64,000 nucleotides of DNA, from NCBI RefSeq assembly GCF_026262645.1, contig NZ_SHNO01000001.1:930001-994000 (forward strand), in the 5' to 3' direction. The notes beneath the pieces are model-generated. The model was not told the DNA's origin, searched no databases, and was given only the letters and a program-made list of their open reading frames with translations. A program made the position numbers and the translations under genes. Positions 1 through 9,240 of the stretch are shown in pieces. Origin of the DNA: Candidatus Marimicrobium litorale (GTDB taxonomy: Bacteria > Pseudomonadota > Gammaproteobacteria > Pseudomonadales > Halieaceae). Each line of letters begins with the position of its first letter. The stretch's first letter is position 1.

Positions 1-1747
1 ACGTTTCAACGGTCGTCGGCTCGAAGTTAACACTGCGCTTTCCGACGCGCTTATCGGATGGGAAATACATGGAGTGGAAGAGCCAGTTTTCATCATCCCG
101 TTCCTGGAAATCATCCCGGGCATGGGCACCTCTACTTTCCTTTCGTTCCTCTGCCGTAATGGCCGTCGCCTCAGCGACTTCGAAAAGATTGTGGAGCTCG
201 AGTGCCTCAATACGAGCGGTATTGAACACCTGGCTCTTGTCTGCCAGTTGAAGGTTTGCCATGCGTTCGCGTATTTGACCCAGTTTCTCGATCCCTTCCC
301 GCATGAATTTCTCATTGCGAAAAACGCCGAAGTGATTCTGCATAACACCCTGAAGCTCCGCTCGCATGCCTGCAACGTTCTCATCGCCAGTTGAGTTATT
401 CAGATCATTCAAGCGAGACATCGCCTGCTCAAGATCGGTTTCTGATGCATCACGCATCTCAATGCCATCCCGCAGGGACTTCTCAATATGAAGCCCGGAA
501 GCACGGCCAAACACCACAAGATCAAGCAATGAATTGCCGCCCAGACGATTTGCCCCATGCACCGAGACACACGCTACCTCACCGCAGGCGTAGAGCCCCG
601 GGATAATCTTATCCTCGCCATTTGGTCCTTCGGTGAGCGCCTGACCGTGAATATTTGTAGGTATACCCCCCATCATGTAATGACAGGTAGGCACCACCGG
701 AATAGGCTCTTTCACAGGATCCGCATGGGCGAAGGTTCGTGAAAGTTCGCAAATCCCCGGCAACCTGCTTTCCAGCACATCCTCGCCAAGGTGATCAAGT
801 TTCAGGTGAACGTGATCACCTTGCGGACCACAGCCTCTTCCTTCGAGAATTTCCAGCACCATAGAGCGTGCAACAACATCACGGCCAGCGAGGTCCTTGG
901 CGTTTGGCGCATAGCGCTCCATAAAACGCTCACCATCTTTATTGACCAGGTAACCACCCTCACCTCGACATCCTTCTGTGACAAGCGTACCGGCTCCAGC
1001 AATACCGGTGGGGTGAAACTGCCACATTTCTATATCCTGCACGGGGAATCCCGCTCGCAGGGCCATACCGATGCCGTCGCCCGTGTTTATGTGGGCGTTG
1101 GTGGTAGACGCATAAATACGCCCGGCGCCGCCGGTGGCAAATACCGTTGCTTTGGATTTTACGTAGACGGTTTCTCCCGTCTCCATGCAAATAGCGATCA
1201 CGCCAACAACGGCGCCGTCCTGGTTCTTCACGATGTCTGTGGCGTACCACTCGTTAAAAAACTGTGTCTTATTTTTCAGGTTCCCTTGGTAGAGGGTATG
1301 CAGCAGTGCGTGGCCAGTCCGGTCAGCGGCAGCACACGTGCGCGCTGCTTGCCCGCCCTCGCCGAAATTCTTGGACTGGCCGCCAAAGGGCCGTTGATAG
1401 ATTCGGCCCTCCTCTGTGCGGGAGAAAGGAAGACCCATGTGCTCGAGCTCATACACCGCCTCTGGACCAACGCTACACATGTATTCGATGGCATCCTGGT
1501 CACCGATATAGTCGGACCCTTTCACCGTATCGTACATGTGCCAACGCCAATCGTCCTGGGGATCGTCAGAGGCAATCGCACACGTGATGCCACCCTGTGC
1601 GGACACGGTATGAGAGCGCGTGGGGAACACCTTCGAAATTACCGCAGTCTTGAAGCCTGACTGTGCCATTTGAAGTGCTGCGCGCATGCCTGCGCCGCCC
1701 CCGCCCACAATCACGCCATCGAAAGAAATAGTACGCAGTGCAGCCAT
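1..1747 (-). CDS. sdhA: Succinate dehydrogenase flavoprotein subunit (partial, C-terminus off the left edge)
   Basis: Flavoprotein subunit of respiratory complex II; it oxidises succinate to fumarate and passes electrons to the iron-sulfur subunit. The minus-strand frame from ATG 1747 is open to the window edge (582 codons), so only a few C-terminal residues are missing compared with the usual ~590. Visible features: an N-terminal Rossmann FAD motif ([14 protein letters not shown], residues 12-25), the [10 protein letters not shown] segment whose His (about residue 46) carries the covalent FAD, the substrate-binding QFHPTGI segment, and [19 protein letters not shown] near the C-terminal third. 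It starts 2 nt after the sdhD stop, in the usual sdhCDAB order; sdhB should lie just outside the window to the left. Product is certain; only the end is unseen. Confidence 0.97.
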   Translation of the reverse strand, partial: MAALRTISFDGVIVGGGGAGMRAALQMAQSGFKTAVISKVFPTRSHTVSAQGGITCAIASDDPQDDWRWHMYDTVKGSDYIGDQDAIEYMCSVGPEAVYELEHMGLPFSRTEEGRIYQRPFGGQSKNFGEGGQAARTCAAADRTGHALLHTLYQGNLKNKTQFFNEWYATDIVKNQDGAVVGVIAICMETGETVYVKSKATVFATGGAGRIYASTTNAHINTGDGIGMALRAGFPVQDIEMWQFHPTGIAGAGTLVTEGCRGEGGYLVNKDGERFMERYAPNAKDLAGRDVVARSMVLEILEGRGCGPQGDHVHLKLDHLGEDVLESRLPGICELSRTFAHADPVKEPIPVVPTCHYMMGGIPTNIHGQALTEGPNGEDKIIPGLYACGEVACVSVHGANRLGGNSLLDLVVFGRASGLHIEKSLRDGIEMRDASETDLEQAMSRLNDLNNSTGDENVAGMRAELQGVMQNHFGVFRNEKFMREGIEKLGQIRERMANLQLADKSQVFNTARIEALELHNLFEVAEATAITAEERKESRGAHARDDFQERDDENWLFHSMYFPSDKRVGKRSVNFEPTTVET

Positions 1748-1749
1748 TT

Positions 1750-2112
1750 TTAAAGCCCCCACACAATCTGGATGCCCCAGACCACATATGTAAACATGAT
1801 GATTCCACTCGCAGCTTGCGCGATAAAACGCAACACGTTGCCCAAACGACCCATCAAACGCTCTGTTAAATAGTCGGTAAACACAGCCCACAAACCTACC
1901 CAAGCATGCATCGCCAAAGACAGCAGAGCTAGCAAACTGAAAATACGCATCCAAGTTTGCTGGTAAAGCGCTGACCACTCTTCGTAGCTGGGATCACCCA
2001 TTACTACAAACACTACACATACCGCGTAAGCCAGCAGAATCACGCCACTGACCCTCTGGAAGAGCCAGTCATAGAGACCTGATCGACCCATACTAGTGAC
2101 TGCAGTTACCAT
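1750..2112 (-). CDS. sdhD: Succinate dehydrogenase membrane anchor subunit SdhD
   Basis: Small hydrophobic anchor of complex II that helps bind heme b and ubiquinone in the inner membrane. At 120 aa it matches the family length. Three membrane segments are visible, and the His in the second ([11 protein letters not shown]) is the expected heme ligand region, followed by the conserved DYL segment. I chose ATG 2112 ([12 protein letters not shown]) because it overlaps the sdhC stop by 7 nt and aligns with known SdhD N-termini; the frame stays open for 53 codons upstream, but that stretch lies inside sdhC. Transcribed with sdhC and sdhA. Confidence 0.95.
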   Translation of the reverse strand: MVTAVTSMGRSGLYDWLFQRVSGVILLAYAVCVVFVVMGDPSYEEWSALYQQTWMRIFSLLALLSLAMHAWVGLWAVFTDYLTERLMGRLGNVLRFIAQAASGIIMFTYVVWGIQIVWGL

Positions 2113-2480
2113 ATCCAAACCCCTGCCAAACCAATGAGTATCAGCGAAATAGAGACCAGAATTTTGACGCCGATAATGCCGCCTTCCATGGTCTCCCCAA
2201 TGCCGAAATCCATAATGAGATGCTTTACTCCGGCCAGTGAGTGGTATATCAACCCGGAGAGAATTGCCCACAACACGACCTTGGTCAACGGGTGGGCGAG
2301 GCCTTCCTTGAGAGTCGCAAAGGTCTCCTCACTGGCCAAACTCAGGTCCAGACCCCACAGCAATACCGCCATGCCGGCAAACAGGAACACCCCGCTCGCT
2401 CGGTGCGTGATGGAGGCCCAGGCGGTTATTGGGAGCCTCATGGAGCCTATATCCAGATTTACGGGGCGATTATCTTTCAC
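2106..2480 (-). CDS. sdhC: Succinate dehydrogenase cytochrome b556 subunit SdhC
   Basis: First gene of the sdh operon; membrane anchor of complex II carrying heme b and part of the quinone site. It is 124 aa with three membrane helices. The N-terminal RPVNLDIGSMRLPITAWASI followed by HRASG is the family signature, and YHSLAGVKHLIMDFG holds the heme-ligand His region. The start is GTG at 2480; it aligns with homologs and lacks a strong Shine-Dalgarno sequence. A TATAAT-type promoter lies about 110 bp upstream. The gene is divergent from gltA. Confidence 0.95.
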   Translation of the reverse strand: MKDNRPVNLDIGSMRLPITAWASITHRASGVFLFAGMAVLLWGLDLSLASEETFATLKEGLAHPLTKVVLWAILSGLIYHSLAGVKHLIMDFGIGETMEGGIIGVKILVSISLILIGLAGVWIW

Positions 2481-2586
2481 AATTTAGATACCGTTTCGTG
2501 ACGCCCAAGGGGCGAGATTATCGGGCGACCACACAAAATTTCGCTTTACCATTCGAAGCTCTGCCGGATACGCAAAAACGCGCGAG

Positions 2587-2615
2587 ATTATAGGCAGTTA
2601 TGGCGATGAATACAA
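2587..2615 (-). promoter_or_regulatory. Predicted sigma70 promoter of sdhCDAB
   Basis: On the minus strand a perfect TATAAT -10 (2592-2587) lies 17 bp from a TTGTAT -35 (2615-2610). It would give a leader of roughly 100 nt before the sdhC GTG. That leader contains a small hairpin (CGCCC, loop of 3, GGGCG at 2502-2514). Confidence 0.6.
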
Positions 2616-2867
2616 ACCTGATACGCGCTGTCACCACGATTGGATGGGTGTTGCCACCGGGCAATTTTCCTCCTACAGACCGCATCGACATATTCGCTCG
2701 GTAAAGTCGACTACAGGAGGAGTCACCTCGGCTAAATCATCACGCCCCCATCCGCTTCTCTCCCCCCTCCGCTATGACTGCGATTACTGCGTGGAGGGCG
2801 GTCGTTCATCAGCACTGGCCGCCGCAGTGGAATTGAGACTCGATAGCGCCATGGCTGGCTCACCGAA

Positions 2868-2895
2868 TTGACAAAAAGTTCCGACACTTTATAGT
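2868..2895 (+). promoter_or_regulatory. Predicted sigma70 promoter of gltA
   Basis: TTGACA (2868-2873), 16 bp spacer, TATAGT (2890-2895), ending 36 bp before the gltA ATG. The -35 is a consensus match and the -10 matches five of six positions. The rest of the 451-bp sdhC-gltA gap (2481-2931) holds the divergent sdhC promoter and an imperfect inverted repeat (CCCTCC 2765-2770 with GGAGGG 2793-2798), and no gene that I can support. Confidence 0.65.
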
Positions 2896-2931
2896 GGTTC
2901 ACCGCGATCATGCACTACTTTAGGACCCCTT

Positions 2932-4221
2932 ATGAGCGACAAGAAGGCCTCTTTAACGATCGATGGTGAAAACGAAACGATCGAACTCCCAATATACTCT
3001 GGCACGCTCGGTCCCGATGTAGTGGATGTGGGCGGCCTGACGGCTCAAGGGATGTTCACGTTTGACCCTGGTTTCGTCTCTACCGCCTCTTGTGAGTCGC
3101 AAATCACCTTTATCAACGGGAACGAGGGCATACTGCTCCACCGGGGATATCCCATCGAACAATTGGCGGAACACTCGGATTATCTGGAAACGTGCTACCT
3201 GCTGCTGTACGGGGAGCTTCCCACCGAGGCGCAGAAGAAAGAGTTCGTGGGAACGGTGCAGAAGCACACCATGGTCAATGAGCAAATCTGCACGTTTTTT
3301 AACGGTTTTCGACGAGATGCTCACCCCATGGCTATTGTCTGCGGGGTGGTGGGCGCACTATCAGCCTTTTACCATGATTCTCTTGAGATTTCAGATGAGC
3401 ATCACCGCCAAATAGCGGCCTATCGCTTAATTGCCAAAATGCCTACTATCGCCGCCATGAGTTACAAATACTCCGTAGGCCAGCCCTTCATGTACCCGGA
3501 CAACAGCCTCGGCTACGCAGAAAACTTCCTTCACATGATGTTTGGCAACCCCTGCGAGCCCAGTAAAATCAGCCCGGTGCTGGCAAAAGCGATGGACAGA
3601 ATCTTCTTGCTGCATGCAGACCACGAACAAAATGCATCGACCTCCACTGTGCGTTTGGCGGGCTCCTCAGGTGCCAACCCGTTTGCCTGCATCGCAGCTG
3701 GTATAGCTGCCTTGTGGGGACCTTCTCATGGCGGCGCAAATGAGGCGGTATTGGACATGCTCGAGGAGATCGGCGACGTATCGCGCATCGATGAGTTTGT
3801 TGAGCGCGCCAAAGATAAAAATGATCCTTTTCGATTAATGGGCTTCGGGCACCGGGTCTACAAAAACTTTGACCCTCGCGCGAGTGTCATGAAACAGACG
3901 GCTGACGAAGTACTTGCCGAGCTCGGCATTGAGGATGATCCACTGCTGGAAATTGCAAAGCGGCTCGAAGAAATAGCACTATCAGATGAATATTTTATCC
4001 AGAAGAAACTCTATCCGAATGTAGACTTCTACTCCGGCATCATTCTCAAAGCAATCGGTATACCAACAAGTATGTTCACGGTCATTTTTGCCGTGGGACG
4101 AACCGTAGGATGGATCGCTCACTGGAATGAGATGATCAGTGGTAGCTACCGCATAGGCAGGCCCAGACAGTTATATACTGGATACACCAAGCGGGATTTC
4201 ACGCCGGTCGATAAGCGCTAA
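2932..4221 (+). CDS. gltA: Citrate synthase (type II, hexameric family)
   Basis: Condenses acetyl-CoA and oxaloacetate to citrate, the entry step of the TCA cycle; cytoplasmic. It is 429 aa, the usual length of gammaproteobacterial GltA. Catalytic residues are in place: His266 (GPSHGG), His307 (GFGHRVY) and Asp365 (PNVDFYSG). The N-terminal small domain (residues 1-60) is typical of the NADH-sensitive type II enzymes. The ATG follows an AGGA motif at 2922-2925 and a strong predicted promoter. It is divergent from the sdh operon, the classic arrangement, so the two probably share regulators. Confidence 0.98.
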   Translation: MSDKKASLTIDGENETIELPIYSGTLGPDVVDVGGLTAQGMFTFDPGFVSTASCESQITFINGNEGILLHRGYPIEQLAEHSDYLETCYLLLYGELPTEAQKKEFVGTVQKHTMVNEQICTFFNGFRRDAHPMAIVCGVVGALSAFYHDSLEISDEHHRQIAAYRLIAKMPTIAAMSYKYSVGQPFMYPDNSLGYAENFLHMMFGNPCEPSKISPVLAKAMDRIFLLHADHEQNASTSTVRLAGSSGANPFACIAAGIAALWGPSHGGANEAVLDMLEEIGDVSRIDEFVERAKDKNDPFRLMGFGHRVYKNFDPRASVMKQTADEVLAELGIEDDPLLEIAKRLEEIALSDEYFIQKKLYPNVDFYSGIILKAIGIPTSMFTVIFAVGRTVGWIAHWNEMISGSYRIGRPRQLYTGYTKRDFTPVDKR

Positions 4222-4300
4222 AAAATCGCCTTGGTGACAGGCTTAACACTAATCCGTGGCGGTGCGCTCTGCGCGGTGTAATAAATAGGGGGCGCCATTC

Positions 4301-5425
4301 ATGCTTGACATCGTTATTAGCGGAACAGGGCTCTACACTCCACCAGAGGCTATTTCCAACGACGAGCTAGTCGAGGCGTTCAACCGTTATGTAGCCGCCT
4401 TTAATGACGAGCACGCAGATGACATTGCCGCATCTCGGATCGAGCCACTGCAGGCCTCGTCTGCAGATTTTGTAGAAAAAGCATCGGGCATCAAATCGCG
4501 CTATGTCGTCAATAGAAGTGGAATTCTCGATCCACAGCGACTCACACCGCGCATTGCCGAACGCCCCAACGAAGCGCAAAGCGTACAATGTGAAATCGCG
4601 GTGGCAGCGGCTCGAGAGGCGATGGATCAAGCGGGTAAATCTGCTGCAGATATCGATGCTGTTATCGTTGCGGCCTCTAATATGCAGCGTCCCTATCCGG
4701 CGATAGCGATAGAAGTGCAAGATGCTCTGGGCATCACCGGATGGGGCTTCGATATGAATGTAGCGTGCTCTTCTGCAACCTTCGGCATCCAGCAGGCCAG
4801 AGATTCTGTTCGATCGGGCAGTGCAAGAGCCGTTCTGATTGTTAATCCGGAAATTTGCAGTGGCCACCTCAACTTTCGAGACCGTGATTCTCACTTCATT
4901 TTCGGCGACGTGTGCACGGCAATCGTTGTCGAAGGGCTTGAAACTGCGTCGGGTGCGGAGCGTTACGGGATCGTCGATACAAGACTGCAAACCATTTACT
5001 CAAATAACATTCGTAATAATTTTGGCTTCCTCAACCGCGGAGACGACTCGAGTATCGGGGCAACAGATAAGCTGTTTGTTCAGGAGGGGAGAAAGGTTTT
5101 TAAAGAGGTCTGCCCTGTTGTTGCAGATCAGATTCTGGGTCAACTGAGCGACCTCGACATTTTACCTGATCAACTGCGCCGTCTTTGGCTACATCAGGCA
5201 AACCTGAGCATGAATCAGCTCATCTCTAAACGTGTACTCGGGCGCGTTGCGTCCGAAGTTGAAGCGCCCACGATTCTGGATGAGTATGCCAATACGAGTT
5301 CAGCGGGCTCAGTCATCGCATTTCATAAGCACCGTTCCGGTCTCATCGAGGGCGATCTCGGCGTACTGTGCTCCTTCGGAGCGGGTTACAGCGTTGGCAG
5401 CGTCATACTGCAGAAGCTTGCATAA
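4301..5425 (+). CDS. 3-oxoacyl-ACP synthase III family protein (FabH-like, PA3286 type)
   Basis: Condensing enzyme of the KAS III family, which joins an acyl-CoA primer to malonyl-ACP. It is 374 aa, longer than canonical FabH (~320), with an insertion after the first strand (about residues 25-90). The catalytic triad is complete: Cys156 (NVACSSATF), His298 (LHQAN) and Asn331 (EYANTSSAG). By length and motifs it resembles the Pseudomonas PA3286-type synthase reported to feed medium-chain acyl-CoA from beta-oxidation into fatty acid synthesis; that substrate is inferred by family only. It lies 79 bp after gltA on the same strand and ends 1 bp from the convergent hisC. It could instead prime a specialised lipid. 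Confidence 0.88.
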   Translation: MLDIVISGTGLYTPPEAISNDELVEAFNRYVAAFNDEHADDIAASRIEPLQASSADFVEKASGIKSRYVVNRSGILDPQRLTPRIAERPNEAQSVQCEIAVAAAREAMDQAGKSAADIDAVIVAASNMQRPYPAIAIEVQDALGITGWGFDMNVACSSATFGIQQARDSVRSGSARAVLIVNPEICSGHLNFRDRDSHFIFGDVCTAIVVEGLETASGAERYGIVDTRLQTIYSNNIRNNFGFLNRGDDSSIGATDKLFVQEGRKVFKEVCPVVADQILGQLSDLDILPDQLRRLWLHQANLSMNQLISKRVLGRVASEVEAPTILDEYANTSSAGSVIAFHKHRSGLIEGDLGVLCSFGAGYSVGSVILQKLA

Positions 5426-5426
5426 C

Positions 5427-6485
5427 TCACTTTATTAGCTCGTCAAGCGCCTCGAGTAAAGCGTTGTTCGCCTCGTCAGCAGCCACACTGATGCGCAGAA
5501 AGTTATCAATCCTATCGCGCTCAAAATGCCGCACAATGATCCCGTGCTCCCGCAACCCCTGAAAAAGGGATTTGGCAGATTGGTCGCGGTGTCTTGCAAA
5601 CACAAAATTTGCATGCGACGGCAACACATCGAAGTGCCGGGCAAGTAAACCTTCCGTAAGCTTTCGTCGAGAATCGACGATGCGGCCGCAACACTCCGCA
5701 AAGTATTCCTCATCGCCAATAGCCGCCAGCGCTGCCCTCTGGGCAAGGACATCCAGCGGGTAGGAGTTAAACGAATTTTTAACTCTATTCAGTCCTTCAA
5801 TCAAGGCTGGATCACCCATTGCAAAACCCACACGCAAACCCGCAAGCGAACGTGATTTAGAAAGGGTCTGGACCACCAGCAGGTTATCAAAATCCGGGAT
5901 TAACTGAGCCGCCGATTCGCCGCCGAAATCGATATAGGCTTCATCGATAACGACAACAGAGTCTCTGCAGCGCTCCAGCAGGGCGCGGATCGACTCCAGA
6001 CTCATGAGTATCCCAGTCGGTGCGTTGGGATTGGGAATAATAATCCCGCCGTTTTTTGCCGGATATGCCGACGGATCAATTGTGAAATCGTCGCATACCG
6101 GCACTGTCTCGTAAGCGATCTCAAAAAGACCGGCCCAAACTGGGTAAAAGCTGTAGCTAATGTCGGGAAAATACAGCGGCAAATCGTGCTTAAGCAGGCT
6201 CATAAAGCACAGTGCGATCACCTCATCAGAGCCGTTACCGAGGAATACAGAGTGAGGCTCCAATCCGTTACGGGCAGCAATTGCCTCACGTAGAGCGCAG
6301 GATTCAGGATCGGGGTAACGCCGCAAGTCGTCATCGCTGGCACTGGATATTGCCTCACGCACGCTTGGGGACGGCGGATACGGGCTTTCGTTAGTATTGA
6401 GCTTAACAAGGCGCTGATCAAGAGGCTGCTCGCCTGGAACATAGGGCGTAAGTGCCCCGGTGACTTTGCTCCAGTAACGACTCAT
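5427..6485 (-). CDS. hisC: Histidinol-phosphate aminotransferase
   Basis: PLP-dependent fold-type I aminotransferase that converts imidazole-acetol phosphate and glutamate to histidinol phosphate in histidine synthesis. It is 352 aa. Motifs: LNTNESPYPPSP near the N-terminus, NPNAPTG (residues 152-158), DEAYIDF (181-187), the Schiff-base Lys210 in TLSKSRSLAGLRVG, and a C-terminal SANFVF-like segment. The ATG at 6485 follows a GAGGAG motif about 11 nt away. It stands alone, downstream of tRNA-Glu on the same strand and tail-to-tail with the KAS III gene. The related phenylalanine/tyrosine aminotransferase activity cannot be excluded from sequence alone. Confidence 0.92.
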   Translation of the reverse strand: MSRYWSKVTGALTPYVPGEQPLDQRLVKLNTNESPYPPSPSVREAISSASDDDLRRYPDPESCALREAIAARNGLEPHSVFLGNGSDEVIALCFMSLLKHDLPLYFPDISYSFYPVWAGLFEIAYETVPVCDDFTIDPSAYPAKNGGIIIPNPNAPTGILMSLESIRALLERCRDSVVVIDEAYIDFGGESAAQLIPDFDNLLVVQTLSKSRSLAGLRVGFAMGDPALIEGLNRVKNSFNSYPLDVLAQRAALAAIGDEEYFAECCGRIVDSRRKLTEGLLARHFDVLPSHANFVFARHRDQSAKSLFQGLREHGIIVRHFERDRIDNFLRISVAADEANNALLEALDELIK

Positions 6486-6516
6486 GGCTGCAAGCTCTCC
6501 TCGCCTCTGCTAGCCC

Positions 6517-6549
6517 AAAAAGCGGCAAGCCCGGTGGTCGCCCGAGCTT
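6517..6549 (-). terminator. Weak intrinsic-terminator-like hairpin after tRNA-Glu
   Basis: On the minus strand an 8-bp stem (AAGCTCGG with CCGGGCTT, one G-U pair; 6549-6542 and 6534-6527) with a 7-nt loop is followed, after 5 nt, by a run of five T. The gap between stem and T-run makes it weak. It may also end transcripts or trim the tRNA 3' side before hisC. Confidence 0.35.
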
Positions 6550-6557
6550 GAAGAATG

Positions 6558-6633
6558 TGGCGTCCCCTAGGGGGTTCGAACCCCTGTTACCGCCGTGAAA
6601 GGGCAGTGTCCTGGACCACTAGACGAAGGGGAC
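6558..6633 (-). tRNA. tRNA-Glu, anticodon UUC
   Basis: The 76-nt minus-strand sequence folds as a cloverleaf. The acceptor stem is GTCCCCT/AGGGGAC, the discriminator is G and CCA is encoded. The anticodon loop CTTTCAC has TTC at 6599-6597, and the T-arm GGGGTTCGAACCCC is canonical. The sequence is nearly that of enterobacterial tRNA-Glu. It is a single copy here, not linked to rRNA. Confidence 0.97.
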
Positions 6634-6664
6634 GCATTGATTTTCCTCACGGAAAAACCGCGCC

Positions 6665-6692
6665 ATTGTACCGTAGCCCCGCAACGATGCAA
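6665..6692 (-). promoter_or_regulatory. Predicted promoter of tRNA-Glu
   Basis: TTGCAT (6692-6687), 16-bp spacer, TACAAT (6670-6665), followed by a GC-rich stretch (GGCGCGG) before the presumed start. A GC-rich discriminator is typical of stringently controlled stable-RNA promoters. Confidence 0.6.
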
Positions 6693-6744
6693 GGTGCTTG
6701 AATCTGCACACTGCCCCCGGGTCCGGCCACAGGCCACATCTTGA

Positions 6745-8001
6745 TTAGTATTTAAAGAGAGTATCAATCTGCAGACGCTTGTAATCTGCATTGTCACCCA
6801 AATCGACACCGCGCTTATTGTAAAAATACGTTGCCGCAAATGACCACTGGCTATCGATCGCATACTTTGCCGCGAACTTGCTGCCCTTGCCATCACTGCC
6901 GCCCCCGGCAAAATCGGAGTCTGTGAAAAGTCCAAGCACTGCATCTGCCTCAAGATCCTCGTACTGATACTGAAGCTGCCAACTACCGGGCTTCTTGGCT
7001 TCCCCTAGCTTCACGCCGGCGACATAGCCAGAATCGAACTCATCTGCGGCACTATTCTTAACATACTCACCGTAAACGTTTAATGGGATGTCGAATACCT
7101 GCAGAGCGATGTCCAGAGAGCCACTTGCCACCTGGTAGTCAAACTCATAAACGGTTTCCCCGTCCTTTTGTACAGTCGAGTTGCCGAAGAAGTCGTCGTC
7201 ATAAATAGTCCTGCGCCCCTTACTCGGAAAATCGAGATAGGCGGCTGACGCGGTTAAGGTCAAACCATCGGAGATTTCGAATGCACCACCGAGCTGCGCC
7301 CCCCAAATTCCATCATTATCCCTCGCACTGTCACTTTCGATAAACGAATAAGAAGCGTTGGCAAAAAAAGTGTCGTTAGCCCACTGCACTGCCAGCCCCT
7401 CAGGCCTGAAATCACTGTCCCATATGAGCTGGCTCTTTTGTACCCTGTAGTATGGGTTAGCGAATTTGCCCGCGGTAAGTGCGGTATTCTCCAAACCTGT
7501 CCAGGTGGCGTAGGCAAGATCGAGGCGCACGTCTTTGGTTGAGCCCCCTCCCCCGAGGGTCTCGTTTGTTGATACCGGATCATCCCCACCGGTGGCCATG
7601 CCGAAGCCGACTTCTGCGGTATCGGTGATTTTTGCCACCAGGGCGGGGCGCGCACGAATGCGATTTCGATCGCGATCATCCCTGTCGTCCTGACGAATGT
7701 CCTCGTAGCGGTAGCGAAAATCCCCCTTCCACTTTATTCGCTCAGCCCATGAAGAGGCATCGTCGCGAGACTTAAGGGCGGCTACCTCGGCATTGGTTGC
7801 CTCCAAGTCTTCAACAGTAACAGCGCTGCGCGCCGCGCGCAGTTGTCGATTCTCAACCTCTAGCGCGTTTATTCGCTCATTCATAGCCGCAAACTGGGCC
7901 TTAAACTGCGCCCACTCGGCGTCCGGTATTCCCGCTCTCACTCCCACGCTCAGCAGCAGTAAGAGGGCTCCAGCAACAGCTGATTTCGTATTCATTTTCA
8001 T
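6745..8001 (-). CDS. Putative outer-membrane porin, Pho-regulated
   Basis: A 418-aa beta-barrel protein with a signal peptide (KSAVAGALLLLLSVGVRA, cut before GIPD). A predicted coiled coil rich in leucine and glutamate follows (about mature residues 5-65), then a barrel with alternating strands from KWKGDFRYRYEDIR to the terminal RLQIDTLFKY, whose last residue is aromatic. It resembles the putative-porin families found in marine gammaproteobacteria (GGDDP-STN-LGGG segment). Start: ATG 8001 or ATG 7995; the AGAGG motif suits the latter slightly better. The gene lies downstream of pstB but has its own predicted Pho box, so I infer uptake of phosphate or a phosphorylated compound. The solute is not shown by sequence. 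Confidence 0.8.
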   Translation of the reverse strand: MKMNTKSAVAGALLLLLSVGVRAGIPDAEWAQFKAQFAAMNERINALEVENRQLRAARSAVTVEDLEATNAEVAALKSRDDASSWAERIKWKGDFRYRYEDIRQDDRDDRDRNRIRARPALVAKITDTAEVGFGMATGGDDPVSTNETLGGGGSTKDVRLDLAYATWTGLENTALTAGKFANPYYRVQKSQLIWDSDFRPEGLAVQWANDTFFANASYSFIESDSARDNDGIWGAQLGGAFEISDGLTLTASAAYLDFPSKGRRTIYDDDFFGNSTVQKDGETVYEFDYQVASGSLDIALQVFDIPLNVYGEYVKNSAADEFDSGYVAGVKLGEAKKPGSWQLQYQYEDLEADAVLGLFTDSDFAGGGSDGKGSKFAAKYAIDSQWSFAATYFYNKRGVDLGDNADYKRLQIDTLFKY

Positions 8002-8055
8002 GATCCTCTTTAAAAGTCTTCGCGATGCATTGCTCACCACACGCATCAGCGATAA

Positions 8056-8089
8056 AGACTAAAGCGATAACATGACACTTTTATGAAAT
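8056..8089 (-). promoter_or_regulatory. Predicted Pho box and -10 of the porin gene
   Basis: On the minus strand ATTTCAT-AAAA-GTGTCAT (8089-8072) matches the Pho-box plan of two 7-mers separated by 4 bp. A TAGTCT hexamer (8061-8056) starts exactly 10 bp further on, where a PhoB-activated promoter has its -10. The same geometry recurs before pstS and phoB in this window. Confidence 0.65.
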
Positions 8090-8319
8090 ATGACGATTTT
8101 TCGGTGACGTATTTGTTAAATAGCCATCAACTACGTAATGAAGAGTGCGAGTGGCAGCGGTATAAAAGCAAAACACAAATTGCGGAGGCGGCGGCATCGC
8201 CTACGCGACAAGAAATCAGGTGGCTACAGGGCGAGCGACCCCTCTGGCATCACGCATCGCCGGGGGCTCCCGGGCAAGTCAGCAACGTCTGTCAAGACGG
8301 ATCCTCCCTGGGGGCCGCG
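8090..8319. other. Gap between the porin promoter and the pstB stop, GC-rich and hairpin-prone
   Basis: No gene is supported. The part nearest pstB (about 8250-8319) has short perfect hairpins: CCGGG/CCCGG with a 4-nt loop (8260-8273) and CGTCT/AGACG with a 4-nt loop (8286-8299). No T-run follows either on the minus strand, so it is not a standard terminator. I could not match it to a riboswitch family. Confidence 0.4.
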
Positions 8320-9240
8320 TCAGCCGAAGCGGCCGGTTATGTAGTTTTCCGTCAATTGATGCTGTGGGAGAGTGAAAATTTCCTTGGTTTCCCCAACCTC
8401 GATGAGCTCCCCGAGATGAAAATAGGCCGTGCGCTGTGAAACACGGGCGGCCTGCTGCATTGAGTGGGTAACAATAGCGATCGTATAATTTGCCTTTAGC
8501 TCGCTCATCAGTTCCTCGATTCGTGCTGTGGCGATCGGGTCCAGCGCCGAACAGGGCTCATCCATCAGGATGATTTCAGGACTGACTGCAATTGCTCTGG
8601 CTATGCACAGGCGCTGCTGCTGCCCGCCGGAAAGCCCTGTTCCGGGCTTGTCCAACTGGTCCTTAACCTCATCAAACAGGCTCGCACGACGAAGACTACT
8701 CTCCACTATCTCGTCCATTGTCGCTTTGTTTTGAGCAAGCCCATGAATCTTGGGACCATAAGCGACGTTTTCATAAATCGACTTAGGAAATGGATTTGGC
8801 TTCTGAAACACCATCCCCACTCGTGCACGTAGCAATACGGTATCCCGCTCTTTTTGATAGATATCTTCACCGTCCAATGTGATTTTCCCTTCTACCCGAC
8901 ACGCTGGAATTATGTCGTTCATGCGATTAAGAGTACGCAGGAAAGTCGACTTGCCACAGCCCGACGGACCAATCATAGCGAGAATTTCATTCTGAGCTAT
9001 ATCAAGCGATATATTGGTGATCGCCTGCTTCTCGCCGTAGAAGACATTAACATTACGGGCGGACATTTTGGCGTGCTTCACAAAAGGACTTCCGATCGTT
9101 TCCTGGCCGCGGGCATCGGGATCGAGATGAAGCGACTCCACGCTGCTGCCATTCTCTGCCGAATGAGCGTTGGCAACCGTCCGGTTCGTAACGTTTTTAT
9201 CAGCTCCCATACCCTCAAAATTCTCCATCTTTGACGCCAT
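8320..9240 (-). CDS. pstB: Phosphate ABC transporter ATP-binding protein PstB
   Basis: ATPase of the high-affinity phosphate importer, on the cytoplasmic face. It is 306 aa. Walker A is GPSGCGKST (91-99), the signature is LSGGQQQR (203-210), and Walker B is [12 protein letters not shown] (223-234); the His switch is in [12 protein letters not shown]. The ~58-residue N-terminal extension before the ABC core ([12 protein letters not shown]) is longer than in E. coli PstB; an internal start is possible at Met59. The ATG immediately abuts the pstA TAA, so translation is coupled. Confidence 0.96.
   Translation of the reverse strand: MASKMENFEGMGADKNVTNRTVANAHSAENGSSVESLHLDPDARGQETIGSPFVKHAKMSARNVNVFYGEKQAITNISLDIAQNEILAMIGPSGCGKSTFLRTLNRMNDIIPACRVEGKITLDGEDIYQKERDTVLLRARVGMVFQKPNPFPKSIYENVAYGPKIHGLAQNKATMDEIVESSLRRASLFDEVKDQLDKPGTGLSGGQQQRLCIARAIAVSPEIILMDEPCSALDPIATARIEELMSELKANYTIAIVTHSMQQAARVSQRTAYFHLGELIEVGETKEIFTLPQHQLTENYITGRFG

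Noticed and set aside
791-1660. A 289-codon open frame on the plus strand across sdhA
   Set aside because: It is antisense to the certain sdhA frame and shows no family motif.
8200-8319. A riboswitch before the porin or after pstB
   Set aside because: I compared it with cobalamin, cyclic-di-GMP, SAM and other common cores and found no consensus; it also lies upstream of the Pho promoter, so it is not in the porin leader.
8083-8439. A 118-codon plus-strand frame between the porin and pstB
   Set aside because: It begins over the Pho box and runs antisense into pstB; low-complexity translation.
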